Assembly: GCA_014155705.1 (NCBI GenBank)
Contig: JAAEKA010000033.1
Location: 1 to 41,972, forward strand
DNA length: 41,972 bases
Direction of reading: 5' to 3'
DNA from: Anaerolineae bacterium clx_CAG2
Lineage (GTDB): Bacteria; Chloroflexota; Anaerolineae; JAAEKA01
The notes under the pieces are model-generated. The model searched no databases, was not told where the DNA came from, and worked only from the letters and a program-made list of their open reading frames with translations. Within the stretch, counting starts at the first letter, position 1, and each line of letters opens with the position of its first letter. The translations under genes and the position numbers were made by a program. Of the stretch, positions 24,200 to 33,182 are shown in pieces.

Positions 24200-24835
24200 A
24201 TGGCCATACGTTATCTGTTGTTCGACTTGGATGAGACATTGTATCCGCGCAATGCAGGGGTGATGGAGGCTATCGGGCGGCTGATTCGTGAGTACATCGT
24301 CCAGCAGTACGGGACGACGCCAGATGAGGCGGATGCGCTGGCGCGGCGCTATCACCTGGAGTATGGCACGTCCATGCGGGGCTTGCTGCTGAACCATGAT
24401 CTGGAAGTGGAGCGCTTTTTAGCTTACGTCCATGACTTCCCCCTGGATCTCCTCCAGCCTAACCTGGAACTGGATGCCCTGCTGGCCAGGCTGCCCGGTG
24501 AGAAGGTCATCTTCACCAATGCCGACCGGCCCCACGCCGAGCGCGTGCTGGAACGGCTGGGCATCCGCAGCCACTTCAGCCGCATCATCGACGTGGTCGC
24601 CAGCGGCTACGTCCCCAAGCCCAACCTGCAAGCCTACACCAACTGTCTGCGCCTGCTGGATGCCCACCCTGAACAATGCGTGCTGATCGAAGACACCGGC
24701 CGCAACCTGGCCCCCGCCAAGCAGCTCGGCATGACCACCGTTCTGGTCGATGGCAACCTCGCGGACCCCGCTGACTATAAGATAGCGACGATCCTGGAGT
24801 TGGGGCCGGTGGTGGAGGCGATCTTTGCCCCATGA
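24200..24835 (+). CDS. HAD-superfamily hydrolase, pyrimidine 5'-nucleotidase-like
   Basis: A 211-residue HAD phosphatase. Motif I is FDLDETLYP (Asp9 nucleophile, Asp11 acid), motif II is VIFTNADRPHAER, motif III is the Lys of YVPKPNLQAY, and motif IV is CVLIEDTGRNLAPAK. The LDETLYP and TNA signatures match the Sdt1/pyrimidine 5'-nucleotidase group, which dephosphorylates nucleoside monophosphates. ATG 24200 is preferred to the TTG three bases upstream. Its stop overlaps the start of the adenosine deaminase gene by four bases (ATGA), so the two are translationally coupled. A nucleotidase making nucleosides next to a deaminase acting on them suggests purine salvage; the exact substrate is inferred. 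Confidence 0.85.
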   Translation: MAIRYLLFDLDETLYPRNAGVMEAIGRLIREYIVQQYGTTPDEADALARRYHLEYGTSMRGLLLNHDLEVERFLAYVHDFPLDLLQPNLELDALLARLPGEKVIFTNADRPHAERVLERLGIRSHFSRIIDVVASGYVPKPNLQAYTNCLRLLDAHPEQCVLIEDTGRNLAPAKQLGMTTVLVDGNLADPADYKIATILELGPVVEAIFAP

Positions 24836-25860
24836 AGCTCCAAACCTTCATCCACCACATGCCCAAGGTCGAGTTGCACATCCACCTGGAGGGCGCGATC
24901 GAACCGGCGACGCTGCTGCGCTTGGCGGAGCGCAACGGCGTGGCCCTGCCGGCTGATACGGTCGAGGGGCTGCGCGCCTGGTATCGCTTCAGCGACTTCG
25001 AGCATTTCGTCCAGGTCTACATGGCTATCCAGCAGTGCCTGCGCAGCGCCGCCGACTTTTCGTTGGTAGCCTATGAGCTGGGCGCGGACATGGCGCGGCA
25101 GAATATTCGCTACCGCGAGGCCACGGTCACCCCCTACACCCATCTGATGCAGGACAAGGGGCTGGCAGCCGAGGATATCATCGCCGGGTTGGAGGATGGC
25201 CGCCTGCGCGCACGGCGCGATTTCGGCGTGGAGATGCGCTGGATTCTGGATATCCATCGCAACCTGGACATGCCGGCCACGGCCGAGGTGACGACCCAGT
25301 TGGTGCTGGACTGGGCCGATCGGGGCGTGGTAGCGTTGGGCATTGGCGGCAACGAGGCAACTGCGCCGGCAGCGGGCTTCGCTCCCTGGTTCCAGCGCAT
25401 CAAGGCGGCCGGCCTGCACTCCGCGCCACACGCAGGCGAGATCGCCGGGCCGGGGAGCGTCTGGAGCGCCGTGCGCGACCTGCAAGCTGACCGCATCGGC
25501 CACGGCGTGCGCAGCATCGAAGACCCCCATCTGCTGGCCTACCTGCACGATCATCAGATCCCCCTGGAGGTCAACCCCACCAGCAACGTCTGTCTCGGTG
25601 TCTACCGCAGCCTCGAACAACACCCCTTCATCCACCTGCTGCGCATGGGGCTGTGCGTCACCGTCAACAGCGACGACCCGCCGCTGTTCAACACGACGCA
25701 GACGCAGGAGTATCTGCGGCTGGTCGAGGTCTTCGGACTGAACGAGGAGGACCTGCGACAGTTGACGTTCAATGCTGTGCGCGCGACGTTCCTGCCGTTG
25801 GAGGAGAGGCGGCGAATGGAGGCGGAGTTCGAGGGGTGGTTTGCGTCATTGTCCATCTGA
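24832..25860 (+). CDS. add: Adenosine deaminase
   Basis: A 342-residue metal-dependent deaminase converting adenosine to inosine. Zinc ligands His16 and His18 lie in KVELHIHLEGA; the other motifs are GIGGNEATAP, the active-site HAGEIAGPGS, RIGHGVRSIED, and the catalytic NSDDPPLFNTT. Length and motif order match the adenosine deaminase family. The related adenine deaminase group shares most motifs, so adenine cannot be excluded as substrate. The start overlaps the HAD nucleotidase stop by four bases. Confidence 0.9.
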   Translation: MKLQTFIHHMPKVELHIHLEGAIEPATLLRLAERNGVALPADTVEGLRAWYRFSDFEHFVQVYMAIQQCLRSAADFSLVAYELGADMARQNIRYREATVTPYTHLMQDKGLAAEDIIAGLEDGRLRARRDFGVEMRWILDIHRNLDMPATAEVTTQLVLDWADRGVVALGIGGNEATAPAAGFAPWFQRIKAAGLHSAPHAGEIAGPGSVWSAVRDLQADRIGHGVRSIEDPHLLAYLHDHQIPLEVNPTSNVCLGVYRSLEQHPFIHLLRMGLCVTVNSDDPPLFNTTQTQEYLRLVEVFGLNEEDLRQLTFNAVRATFLPLEERRRMEAEFEGWFASLSI

Positions 25861-25962
25861 TGCTTGGTGGACTGCAGATCCCCATCCAGTAACCGAAACT
25901 CGAAATTGGTCCCTGCCGTCCGTTTATTGTAGAAACGGAGTTGCACTTCGCAGGAGGCCACC

Positions 25963-27177
25963 ATGAACTCACCGGCCATCGATCTCGACTGGCGCCGGGT
26001 CCACTTTGCCGACTCGACCATTATCGATTTACATGCCCATCCAGGCCTGAAGATCTCGCTGTTCGATCGGGTCTTCACGGCGCCCTTCCATGCCGACGGC
26101 GCGTTCAACCCCTTCAGCTTCAGAAGCAACTACCCCAACCTGCGTCGAGGCGGCGTGGCCGCGCTGCTGTCGGCGATCTACGCGCCGGAGCGACAGATCG
26201 TGCTGCAAGAGGCGCCAATCCTCAAGGCGCTGCGCATGCTTCGGCCCAGAGTCTGGCACGCCATCTTCGACGGCAGCTACTTTGACGTGGCCAACCGCAT
26301 GCTGGATGACCTGGAGCGCGCCGTGGCCGCTGCCGCCGATCCGGCCACCGGCCGGCCGCAAGCCCAGGTTGCCCATTCCCCGGCCGAACTGGAGGCGATC
26401 CTGGCGCAGGGGAGCAGCCGCCCCATCGCTCTGATCCATTGTTTGGAAGGCGCGCACAGCCTGAACAGCGGGCCAGGCATGACCGCGCAGCGCCTGCTGG
26501 CCAACCTGGAGCACTACTTCCGCCGCGGCGTGGCCTATCTGACCTTGGCCCATTTCTTCGAGAACGACCTGGTTCACCCCTGTTTCCCCTGGCCAGAGAA
26601 CATCCAAAAGTTTGGCTGCTTTCGCAGCGAGCGCGACATTACTCTGGGACTGAAGCCAGCCGGCGAACAGGTGGTGGAGCGTATGGTCGAGCTGGGCATG
26701 CTGATCGACCTGAGCCACTGCACGCCACCGGCCCGCCAGCGCATCTACGACATCGTCGGCCAGCGCGCGCCGTTGTTGATGACTCATGTGGGCGCGTATG
26801 CCATCAACCCTGACCCGTACAACCCGCAGGACTGGGAGCTGCGGCGCATCGCCGACAGCGGCGGCATGGTGGGCGTGATCTTCATGCCCTACTGGTTGGC
26901 GCCTCATGCGGGCAAGCGCGGCCTCAACAGCATCGCGCAGACGCTGCGCCACTTCATCGACGTGGCCGGCAGCGAGCACGTGGGCATCGGCAGCGATTTC
27001 GATGGCTTCACCGATCCGCCCGACGACTTGCCCGACGCCAGCCACTTGGGCCGCCTGACGCAGCGCCTGCTGGCCGAACGCTTCACTGTGCAGCAGATCA
27101 GCCAGATTTGGGGTGGTAATGCCCTGCGTGTGTTGCGCCAGGGGTGGGGGCGCCAGGGCGTCAGCCCCGCGCGCTGA
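25963..27177 (+). CDS. M19-family membrane dipeptidase
   Basis: A 404-residue renal-dipeptidase-like metallopeptidase. The metal site can be followed as IDLHAHPG (His24, His26), the bridging glutamate in HCLEGAHSL, His in LIDLSHCTPPA, His in LMTHVGAYA, and GIGSDFDGF near the C-terminus. Bacterial M19 enzymes cleave dipeptides, often with a D-amino acid at the C-terminal position. ATG 25963 follows CAGGAGG. It has no signal peptide, so it is cytoplasmic. Together with the M55 aminopeptidase 1.8 kb upstream it suggests turnover of D-amino-acid dipeptides. The 101-base gap after the deaminase holds no clear promoter. Confidence 0.9.
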   Translation: MNSPAIDLDWRRVHFADSTIIDLHAHPGLKISLFDRVFTAPFHADGAFNPFSFRSNYPNLRRGGVAALLSAIYAPERQIVLQEAPILKALRMLRPRVWHAIFDGSYFDVANRMLDDLERAVAAAADPATGRPQAQVAHSPAELEAILAQGSSRPIALIHCLEGAHSLNSGPGMTAQRLLANLEHYFRRGVAYLTLAHFFENDLVHPCFPWPENIQKFGCFRSERDITLGLKPAGEQVVERMVELGMLIDLSHCTPPARQRIYDIVGQRAPLLMTHVGAYAINPDPYNPQDWELRRIADSGGMVGVIFMPYWLAPHAGKRGLNSIAQTLRHFIDVAGSEHVGIGSDFDGFTDPPDDLPDASHLGRLTQRLLAERFTVQQISQIWGGNALRVLRQGWGRQGVSPAR

Positions 27178-27254
27178 TTTGCTGATATCTCCTGACTCGT
27201 GTTAGATTGCACTTCATGAAGGCGCGGGCTGGCTTTCGCCAAATAGTCGATTGA

Positions 27255-27263
27255 TGGTATAAT
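27255..27263 (+). promoter_or_regulatory. Extended -10 promoter of the mre operon
   Basis: TGG-TATAAT, with a perfect -10 hexamer at 27258-27263; the -35 region is weak (TTTCGC at 18-base spacing). The expected start near 27270 gives a leader of about 85 bases to the mreB GTG. It lies in the 177-base spacer after the dipeptidase gene. Confidence 0.65.
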
Positions 27264-27354
27264 CCCTTCTGCGCCTCAACAAGCGTCGCGTTCTCCAGGT
27301 CAGGCGATTTCACCTGGCTTGTTTAATTTCTTGCAAAGGTAGGACATACACAGC

Positions 27355-28416
27355 GTGTTTCGACCGCTTGACTGGCTGCTGGGCCTCTTCTCGCTGGACA
27401 TCGGCGTAGACCTGGGCACAGCCAACACCCTGGTAAACGTCCGCGGCAAGGGCATCGTCATCAACGAGCCCTCCGTAGTGGCTATTGACAAGAACACCAA
27501 GAAGGTGCTCGCTATCGGCTCCGAGGCCAAGGAGATGGTGGGCCGCACCCCGGCCAACATCGTCGCTATCCGCCCGTTGCGCGACGGCGTGATTTCTGAC
27601 TTCGATATTACGGAGCAAATGCTCCACTACTTCATCCGCAAGGTCCACGACCGCATGGTGCTACGTGTGCCGCGGCCGCGCGTCGTGGTCGGCATCCCCA
27701 GCGGCGTGACCGAAGTAGAAAAGCGCGCGGTTCATGATGCAGCCATCAGCGCCGGCGCGCGCGAGGCATTCCTGGTCGAAGAACCCATGGCCGCGGCCAT
27801 CGGCGCTGGCCTCAAGGTCACCGACGCCAAGGGCAGCATGATCGTCGACATCGGCGGCGGCACCACTGAGGTCGCCGTGATCGCTCTGGGCGGCATCGTC
27901 GTGGCGCGTTCCATCCGTGTCGCTGGCGATGAGATGGACGAGGACATCATCCAGTACGCCCGACAGAAGTACAACCTGCTGATCGGCGAGCGCATGGCTG
28001 AAGAGGCCAAGATTCTGGCCGGCTCAGCTTACCCGCTGGAGCAGGAGATGACTGTCACTCTGCGCGGGCGCAACCTGATCACCGGCCTGCCCGAGGCCAT
28101 CGACGTCTCCAGTGTTGAGCTGCGCGAGGCCCTGGCGCCGTCGGTCAACGTGATTGTCGAGGCGGTGCGTGATGCCGTGGACGAGACGCCGCCTGAGCTG
28201 ATCGCCGACCTGATGCAGGGCGGCGTGGTTCTGGCCGGCGGCGGCGCGCTGCTGCGCGGTCTCGACACGCGACTGACGGCTGAAACCAAAATGAAAGTGC
28301 GGGTGGCTGATGACCCGCTGACCTGTGTCGCGCATGGCGCCGAGGTGATCCTGGAAGAATTGCCCACCCTGCGCAAGGTGCTGGCCTCGATGCAGCGCGG
28401 CAGTACCATTCACTAA
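27355..28416 (+). CDS. mreB: Rod-shape actin homologue MreB
   Basis: A 353-residue MreB. The actin-fold nucleotide motifs are GVDLGTANTLV (phosphate 1), IVDIGGGTTEVAVI (phosphate 2) and LAGGGALLRGLD (adenosine). The N-terminus FRPLDWLLGLFSLDIG carries an amphipathic, Trp-containing helix that fits membrane attachment. It polymerises on the inner face of the membrane and directs the elongation machinery encoded downstream. The start is a GTG; the preceding bases show only a weak purine-rich site (AAAGGTAGG). It is the first gene of the mreBCD-mrdA-rodA operon and implies a rod or filament cell shape. Confidence 0.96.
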   Translation: MFRPLDWLLGLFSLDIGVDLGTANTLVNVRGKGIVINEPSVVAIDKNTKKVLAIGSEAKEMVGRTPANIVAIRPLRDGVISDFDITEQMLHYFIRKVHDRMVLRVPRPRVVVGIPSGVTEVEKRAVHDAAISAGAREAFLVEEPMAAAIGAGLKVTDAKGSMIVDIGGGTTEVAVIALGGIVVARSIRVAGDEMDEDIIQYARQKYNLLIGERMAEEAKILAGSAYPLEQEMTVTLRGRNLITGLPEAIDVSSVELREALAPSVNVIVEAVRDAVDETPPELIADLMQGGVVLAGGGALLRGLDTRLTAETKMKVRVADDPLTCVAHGAEVILEELPTLRKVLASMQRGSTIH

Positions 28417-28425
28417 TACTTACTC

Positions 28426-29328
28426 ATGCTCCAACGGCCCCGAACCAGGCGACGTATCCGCTGGTGGCCTATCGTCATTGTGCTGTTGGTGGCGACGGTA
28501 GTCTTACTCAACACGCGCTCCGTTGATGCGCCCCGGGATGTGACCGCGCGCATCACGTTGTCCTTGCAGCGTTTGCTGCGCCAGGCAGGCAATGAGCTGC
28601 GCGGCGCTATAGGCATCGTGGGCGACTCCACGACGTTGCGCGATCGCAACGCCGAGCTTGAGCAGGCTGTCGCCCAACTGACGGTGGAAAATCTGCGCCT
28701 CAAAGAGATCGAGGCGGAGAACGTGCGCCTGCGCGGCCTCCTGCAGTTTCGCGATGTTAACCCTAGTTTCACCTATAAAGGTGGCCAGGTGGTTGGCCGC
28801 ATTGTCGCCAACGAACCCACCAGCATCATCCAATCGATCCTGATTGACATCGGCAGCAACAATGGCATCGAGCCAGGCATGCCCGTGGTCACCGAACGCG
28901 GCCTGGTTGGCCGGGTGACAGATGTCTACGGCAACGCCGCGCGCGTACTTTTGATCATCGACAGCAGCAGCAACGTCAACACCATGCTGCAAAACACCCG
29001 GCTGCGCGGCATTTTGCGCGGCCGGGCTGGGCAGTTGCCCATCATGGACTACCTGCCCCAGGACCAGTCGATCCTGGTGGGCGACATCGTGGTGACGTCC
29101 GGCGAAGGCGGCAACTTCCCTGTGGGTATCCCCGTGGGCCAGGTGGTAGAGGTCGAGCAGAACGACGTAGAGATGTTCCAGCGCGCTGTCGTGCGCACCA
29201 CGGTGGATTTCGATACTTTGGAGACCGTGCTGGTGGTGACCAACTTTGTCTCGTCCAGCGAGCAGTTCGGCCCCCCTCAGGACAGAGAAGATCCACAGAA
29301 TCCGGCTGACTTGCCAGGCGCGCCATGA
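28426..29328 (+). CDS. mreC: Rod-shape protein MreC
   Basis: A 300-residue bitopic protein: basic N-terminus (MLQRPRTRRRIRWW), one membrane segment at about 14-28, then a coiled coil (about 65-105, RNAELEQAVAQLTVENLRLK) and the two beta-barrel domains of MreC, marked by NNGIEPGMPVVTERGLVGRV and ILVGDIVVTSGEGGNFPVG. It links MreB inside to PBP2 outside. The gene starts 9 bases after the mreB stop and overlaps mreD by four bases (ATGA). An acidic/proline-rich tail ends the protein. Confidence 0.94.
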   Translation: MLQRPRTRRRIRWWPIVIVLLVATVVLLNTRSVDAPRDVTARITLSLQRLLRQAGNELRGAIGIVGDSTTLRDRNAELEQAVAQLTVENLRLKEIEAENVRLRGLLQFRDVNPSFTYKGGQVVGRIVANEPTSIIQSILIDIGSNNGIEPGMPVVTERGLVGRVTDVYGNAARVLLIIDSSSNVNTMLQNTRLRGILRGRAGQLPIMDYLPQDQSILVGDIVVTSGEGGNFPVGIPVGQVVEVEQNDVEMFQRAVVRTTVDFDTLETVLVVTNFVSSSEQFGPPQDREDPQNPADLPGAP

Positions 29329-29828
29329 TCCCCTACCTGCTCGTTCTGGCGCTGGGCTTGGCCGCGCTGTTGCAGGTTTCTCTGCTGCCTGCTCTGCAAA
29401 TCGGCGGCGTTTATCCAAATCTTCCCCTGGTGATAGTTGTGGCTTGGGCGCTGTTGCGTGGCGCTCGTTCAGCGGTCATCTGGGCGCTGATCGCCGGTCT
29501 GTGGCTGGATCTGCTCAGCAGTCGCTCCTTTGGAGGCTACACCCTCGGCCTGGTGGCGGCAGCTTATCTGGCTGGCTTGGGGGCGCAGACCGTCTACCGG
29601 CCGACGATCCCCTTTGCGTTGGCGATGGTCGCCGTCGCAACGATCGTGCAGGATGGCATCCAGATGGCGTTGCTTTGGTTGAGCGGCGGAACCTTTTCGC
29701 TGCCCGATGCGTTGCTTCGTCTGGTGCTTCCTGAGATTGCGTATAACTTCGTCATGATGTTGGCAGTCTTTCCGCTGCTGTCCTGGGTGAACCGGGTGAC
29801 CGGCCAGGAACGATTGCCATTGGAGTAA
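29325..29828 (+). CDS. mreD: Rod-shape protein MreD
   Basis: A 167-residue, very hydrophobic protein with about five membrane segments (YLLVLALGLAALLQVSLLPA, then LPLVIVVAWALL and so on), the size and place expected for MreD. Sequence conservation of this family is low, so the call depends partly on operon position between mreC and the PBP2 gene. The GLWLDLLSS segment after the second or third helix is typical. It overlaps mreC by ATGA and ends 5 bases before the next start. Confidence 0.9.
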   Translation: MIPYLLVLALGLAALLQVSLLPALQIGGVYPNLPLVIVVAWALLRGARSAVIWALIAGLWLDLLSSRSFGGYTLGLVAAAYLAGLGAQTVYRPTIPFALAMVAVATIVQDGIQMALLWLSGGTFSLPDALLRLVLPEIAYNFVMMLAVFPLLSWVNRVTGQERLPLE

Positions 29829-29833
29829 ATATT

Positions 29834-31978
29834 GTGTTAGCTCGACCTTTGCCGCCGTCTGGGCGTTTAGCAATTTTGCGAGGATTGGTATTGTTGGCGG
29901 GGATCATTTTTATCGCACAGTTGGTGCGTATTCAGTTCGTGCAGGGTCAGGGTCTCCGGGCCCGCGCCGATGCGAACCGCTTTCGCCTGGTAGAGGTGCG
30001 CGGGCAACGGGGCGTGATCTATGACCGCAACGGCGAGTTGTTAGTGCGTAACAGACCCAGCTTCGATATCGTGGCCGTGCCCGCCAACCTGCCCGATGAT
30101 GACGATGAGACGCGTGCGATCCTGCAACGCCTGGATGAAATCATCGTCACCGCCTCCGGAGCCAACCTGCCATTGCATGAGTTGGCAATTGCAGACCCCC
30201 CCGAGACAGGTGTTGCACAAGCAGGACAGCAGGGAATTCCTCAATTTCGTGAGCGTTTGAGCGTTGACGAAGCCATGCTTGAGATCGATGCCGCTATGCA
30301 GGGCGGCGCTTATCGCCCGGTGGTGATTGCAGGTCGCGTTAGCGCTGAAACAGCCTTCGCCGTGGCTGAGCAGAGCCACCGCCTGCCTGGTATCGAGTTG
30401 AGCGTGGCCCCGGTGCGCGAGTATCTGACCGGCCCGCTCACCTCGCATCTCATTGGTTTCATGGGACCAATCCCGGAGGCATATGTCGCAAGCTATCAGG
30501 AAGCAGGCTATCGATCCAATGACGAGGTGGGGCTGGCCGGGCTGGAACTGACCTTCGAGAAGGCGCTGCGCGGCCTGGACGGTCGCCGCAACATCGAGGT
30601 CGATGTCAACGGCCGTGAGGTGCGTACCGTAGGTGATATCTTCCCCAGCGCGCCAGGTAACAACCTGGTGTTGACCGTTGACGCCAGGCTGCAGGAATTG
30701 ATGGAACAGGCCTTGGTGCGCGGACTGGAGGCGGCCAAGGCCAACATCGGCGTAGCGATTGCCATGGACCCCAAGACGGGCGAGGTGTTGGGCATGGTCA
30801 GTCTGCCTACGTATGACAACAACCTTTTCGCCCGCGGCATCACCGCTCGGGAGTACCAGGCGCTGATCGATGACAAGCGCTTGCCGCTGCTCAACCATGC
30901 CATCAGCGCACTCTATCCTCCTGGCTCCGTGTTCAAGATCGTGGCTTCCAGCGGCGCGTTGCAGGAAGGCGTGATCGACGAAAATACCCGCCTGGGCGAC
31001 AGCTTCGACGGACGCGTCGATGGCATCATCTACGTGGACAACCGCTTTTTCCCCGACGACTCGCGCTACGCCCAGCCCTTCTACTGCTGGATCAATACCT
31101 ACGGCACTGGCCACTACCGCATCACTGTGCGCGAGGCCCTGGCTGTGTCCTGTGACACTTTCTTCTACCAGATCTCTGGCGGTTACCGCAAGACCTTTGA
31201 GGGCCTGGGCATCGACAAGTTGGTGGATTACACCAAGGTCTTCGGCTTTGGCGAGGCGACCGGGATCGACCTGCCCGGTGAGAATCCTGGCCTGGTGCCG
31301 ACCCCGCGTTGGAAGCGCCTGACCTACGCCGAAACCTGGTCGGCAGGCGATACCTACAACATGTCCATCGGCCAGGGCGCGATTCTGGCGACGCCCATGC
31401 AGATGCTCAACGCTACGGTGGCCATCGCCAACGGCGGAGTTCTCTATCGGCCGCAACTGGTGCGGCAGATCGTGGACACGGCTGGCAATGTGGTGGAGGA
31501 GTTCGAGCCCGAGGTGATCCGTGGCCTGCCCTTGGATCCTGAAGTGGTGGACATTGTGCGCGAGGGGATGTGGGGCGCGGTCAACTATCCCAACGGCACA
31601 GCCAAGGCGCTCACCGTGCCTGGCATCACTGTGGCGGGCAAGACCGGCACAGCCGAGTTTTACGACCCGGATATCCCGCTCTCAGCCAGCGGCCGGCTGC
31701 CGTACCACGCCTGGTTCACGGCCTTTGCGCCCTACGATGACCCGGAGATTGCAGTCGTCGTCTTTGTCTACAACGGCGGCGAGGGCTCAACCACTGCTCT
31801 GCCGGTGGCGCAGGAGATCCTGCGCGGCTACTTCGCCATGAAGTATCCGACCCAGCCGCTGGAGACCGGACCTGGTGAGGCCATCACATCCACTGAGACG
31901 CTGCCGGGGATCGAGACGCTTATCACCGGCACTGTGCCCTTCACCGCTACCGGTGTTAGCGACGGAGGGGGCGACTGA
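29834..31978 (+). CDS. mrdA: Penicillin-binding protein 2 (elongation transpeptidase)
   Basis: A 714-residue class B PBP. One N-terminal membrane helix (LRGLVLLAGIIFIAQLVRIQ) is followed by the pedestal domain (RGQRGVIYDRNGELL) and the transpeptidase domain. The nucleophile is Ser365 in PPGSVFKIV with Lys368; the second motif is S439-C-D441 (SxD, as in many PBP2s), and the third is K603-T-G (AGKTGTAEF). It crosslinks new peptidoglycan during elongation, as partner of RodA, whose gene overlaps its stop codon (TGATG). The GTG start lies 5 bases after mreD. The C-terminus ends with a Thr-rich tail. Confidence 0.95.
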   Translation: MLARPLPPSGRLAILRGLVLLAGIIFIAQLVRIQFVQGQGLRARADANRFRLVEVRGQRGVIYDRNGELLVRNRPSFDIVAVPANLPDDDDETRAILQRLDEIIVTASGANLPLHELAIADPPETGVAQAGQQGIPQFRERLSVDEAMLEIDAAMQGGAYRPVVIAGRVSAETAFAVAEQSHRLPGIELSVAPVREYLTGPLTSHLIGFMGPIPEAYVASYQEAGYRSNDEVGLAGLELTFEKALRGLDGRRNIEVDVNGREVRTVGDIFPSAPGNNLVLTVDARLQELMEQALVRGLEAAKANIGVAIAMDPKTGEVLGMVSLPTYDNNLFARGITAREYQALIDDKRLPLLNHAISALYPPGSVFKIVASSGALQEGVIDENTRLGDSFDGRVDGIIYVDNRFFPDDSRYAQPFYCWINTYGTGHYRITVREALAVSCDTFFYQISGGYRKTFEGLGIDKLVDYTKVFGFGEATGIDLPGENPGLVPTPRWKRLTYAETWSAGDTYNMSIGQGAILATPMQMLNATVAIANGGVLYRPQLVRQIVDTAGNVVEEFEPEVIRGLPLDPEVVDIVREGMWGAVNYPNGTAKALTVPGITVAGKTGTAEFYDPDIPLSASGRLPYHAWFTAFAPYDDPEIAVVVFVYNGGEGSTTALPVAQEILRGYFAMKYPTQPLETGPGEAITSTETLPGIETLITGTVPFTATGVSDGGGD

Positions 31979-33069
31979 TGCGGCTCAATCTGCGGCGCTT
32001 TGACTTCGTGCTGCTGGGGACTACGCTGGCGCTGGTAGTGTTTGGCGTGGCCATGGTGTACAGCGCCACTCTGGGCGTGCCTACTTACGAGGACTATCCG
32101 CTGCGCCAGATCATCTACGCGCTGATCGGACTGGCCTTGCTGATGCTGGCGGCAGCCTTTGACTACCGCCTGTTGACGACCTTTCAATGGCCTGTGTACG
32201 CGCTGATTCTGCTGGCGTTGGGCGCAGTGACCGTGTTGGGCCAGGTGCGCGGCGGCGCTTCCGGCTGGTTCGACGCCGGCATCATCTTCATCCAGCCGGC
32301 CGAGATCAGCAAGGTGTTGTTCGCTATCGTCTTTGCTCAGTATTTGGCCAGCCGGCACGATCGCCTGGGCAAGCCGCAGTGGGTGTTGGGCGCCTTTGTA
32401 TTGATGGCCTTGCCGGTGATCCTGATCTACATGCAACCGGACCTGGGCAATGCCATCGTGTTGCTGGTCATCGGCGCGGTCATGCTATTCGTGGCCGACC
32501 TGCCGTGGGGCTACATCGTGGGAGTCGTGGCGGCTGGCGCGCTGGCCCTGCCGATGATCTACGCCAACCTGCAGGGCTACATGAAGGAGCGCATCGATAT
32601 CTTTCTTGACCCGGCCAGCAACCCCGACGCCAGCTTCAACATCGCCCAGGCGCTGATCAGCATTGGCAACGGTGGGGTGCTGGGCAAGGGCTTCGGCGAG
32701 GGCAGCCAGAGCCAACTGCACTTCCTGCGGGTGCGCTACGCCGACTTCATCTTCAGCGTCATCGCCGAGGAACTGGGCTTTCTGGGTGCAGTGGCCCTGA
32801 TCATCATGCTGACGATCGTGTTATGGCGCTTGATCACCATCGCCGACCAGGCACGCGATCAATTCGGCCGCCTGCTGGTGGTGGGTATCATCGCAATGGT
32901 CATGTTTCAGGTGATCGTCAGCATCGGCATGAACCTGGGTCTGCTGCCCGTAACCGGCATTACCCTGCCCTTCATCAGCTACGGCGGCAGCTCGTTGTTG
33001 ACGTTGATGATCGGCATCGGTCTGGCCGAAAGTGTGGCCATGCGCAACCGAAAGATAGAGTTTGACTGA
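31978..33069 (+). CDS. rodA: RodA, SEDS-family glycan polymerase
   Basis: A 363-residue membrane protein with about ten helices. The SEDS signature near the C-terminus reads GLLPVTGITLPFISYGGSS, and the large extracellular loop holds NPDASFNIAQALISIGNGG and GKGFGEGSQSQLHFL. SEDS proteins polymerise glycan strands from lipid II in complex with a class B PBP, here the product of the overlapping upstream gene. The position after PBP2 in the mre operon makes it RodA rather than FtsW. The arrangement mreBCD-mrdA-rodA forms a complete elongasome core. Confidence 0.95.
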   Translation: MRLNLRRFDFVLLGTTLALVVFGVAMVYSATLGVPTYEDYPLRQIIYALIGLALLMLAAAFDYRLLTTFQWPVYALILLALGAVTVLGQVRGGASGWFDAGIIFIQPAEISKVLFAIVFAQYLASRHDRLGKPQWVLGAFVLMALPVILIYMQPDLGNAIVLLVIGAVMLFVADLPWGYIVGVVAAGALALPMIYANLQGYMKERIDIFLDPASNPDASFNIAQALISIGNGGVLGKGFGEGSQSQLHFLRVRYADFIFSVIAEELGFLGAVALIIMLTIVLWRLITIADQARDQFGRLLVVGIIAMVMFQVIVSIGMNLGLLPVTGITLPFISYGGSSLLTLMIGIGLAESVAMRNRKIEFD

Positions 33070-33091
33070 TGAGGCCCTGAGGGACAAGCAA

Positions 33092-33143
33092 AGACCGGTC
33101 TCCTGGCCTCTCGCTCTGGCCGGTCTCCTGACCGAGCCAGCAC
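33092..33143. repeat. Paired GGCCGGTCTCCTGACCGAGCC element
   Basis: Two copies: a degenerate one (ACCGGTCTCCTGGCC, 33094-33108) and a complete one (about 33117-33143). The core CGGTC-tcct-GACCG can form a small hairpin. It lies between rodA and the serS promoter. The same element occurs as a tandem pair at 38048-38125. Confidence 0.75.
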
Positions 33144-33147
33144 AGGT

Positions 33148-33176
33148 TTGACGCTCACGTGACGCTGTGCTATACT
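33148..33176 (+). promoter_or_regulatory. Promoter of the serS T-box transcript
   Basis: TTGACG (33148-33153), a 17-base spacer and TATACT (33171-33176), with TGC directly before the -10. This is among the strongest promoters in the window. Expected transcription start near 33183. Confidence 0.8.
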
Positions 33177-33182
33177 TCCGTT

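Noticed and set aside
25861-25962. Promoter before the M19 dipeptidase (TTGGTC / TATTGT)
   Set aside because: The 13-base spacer is too short and no extended -10 is present.
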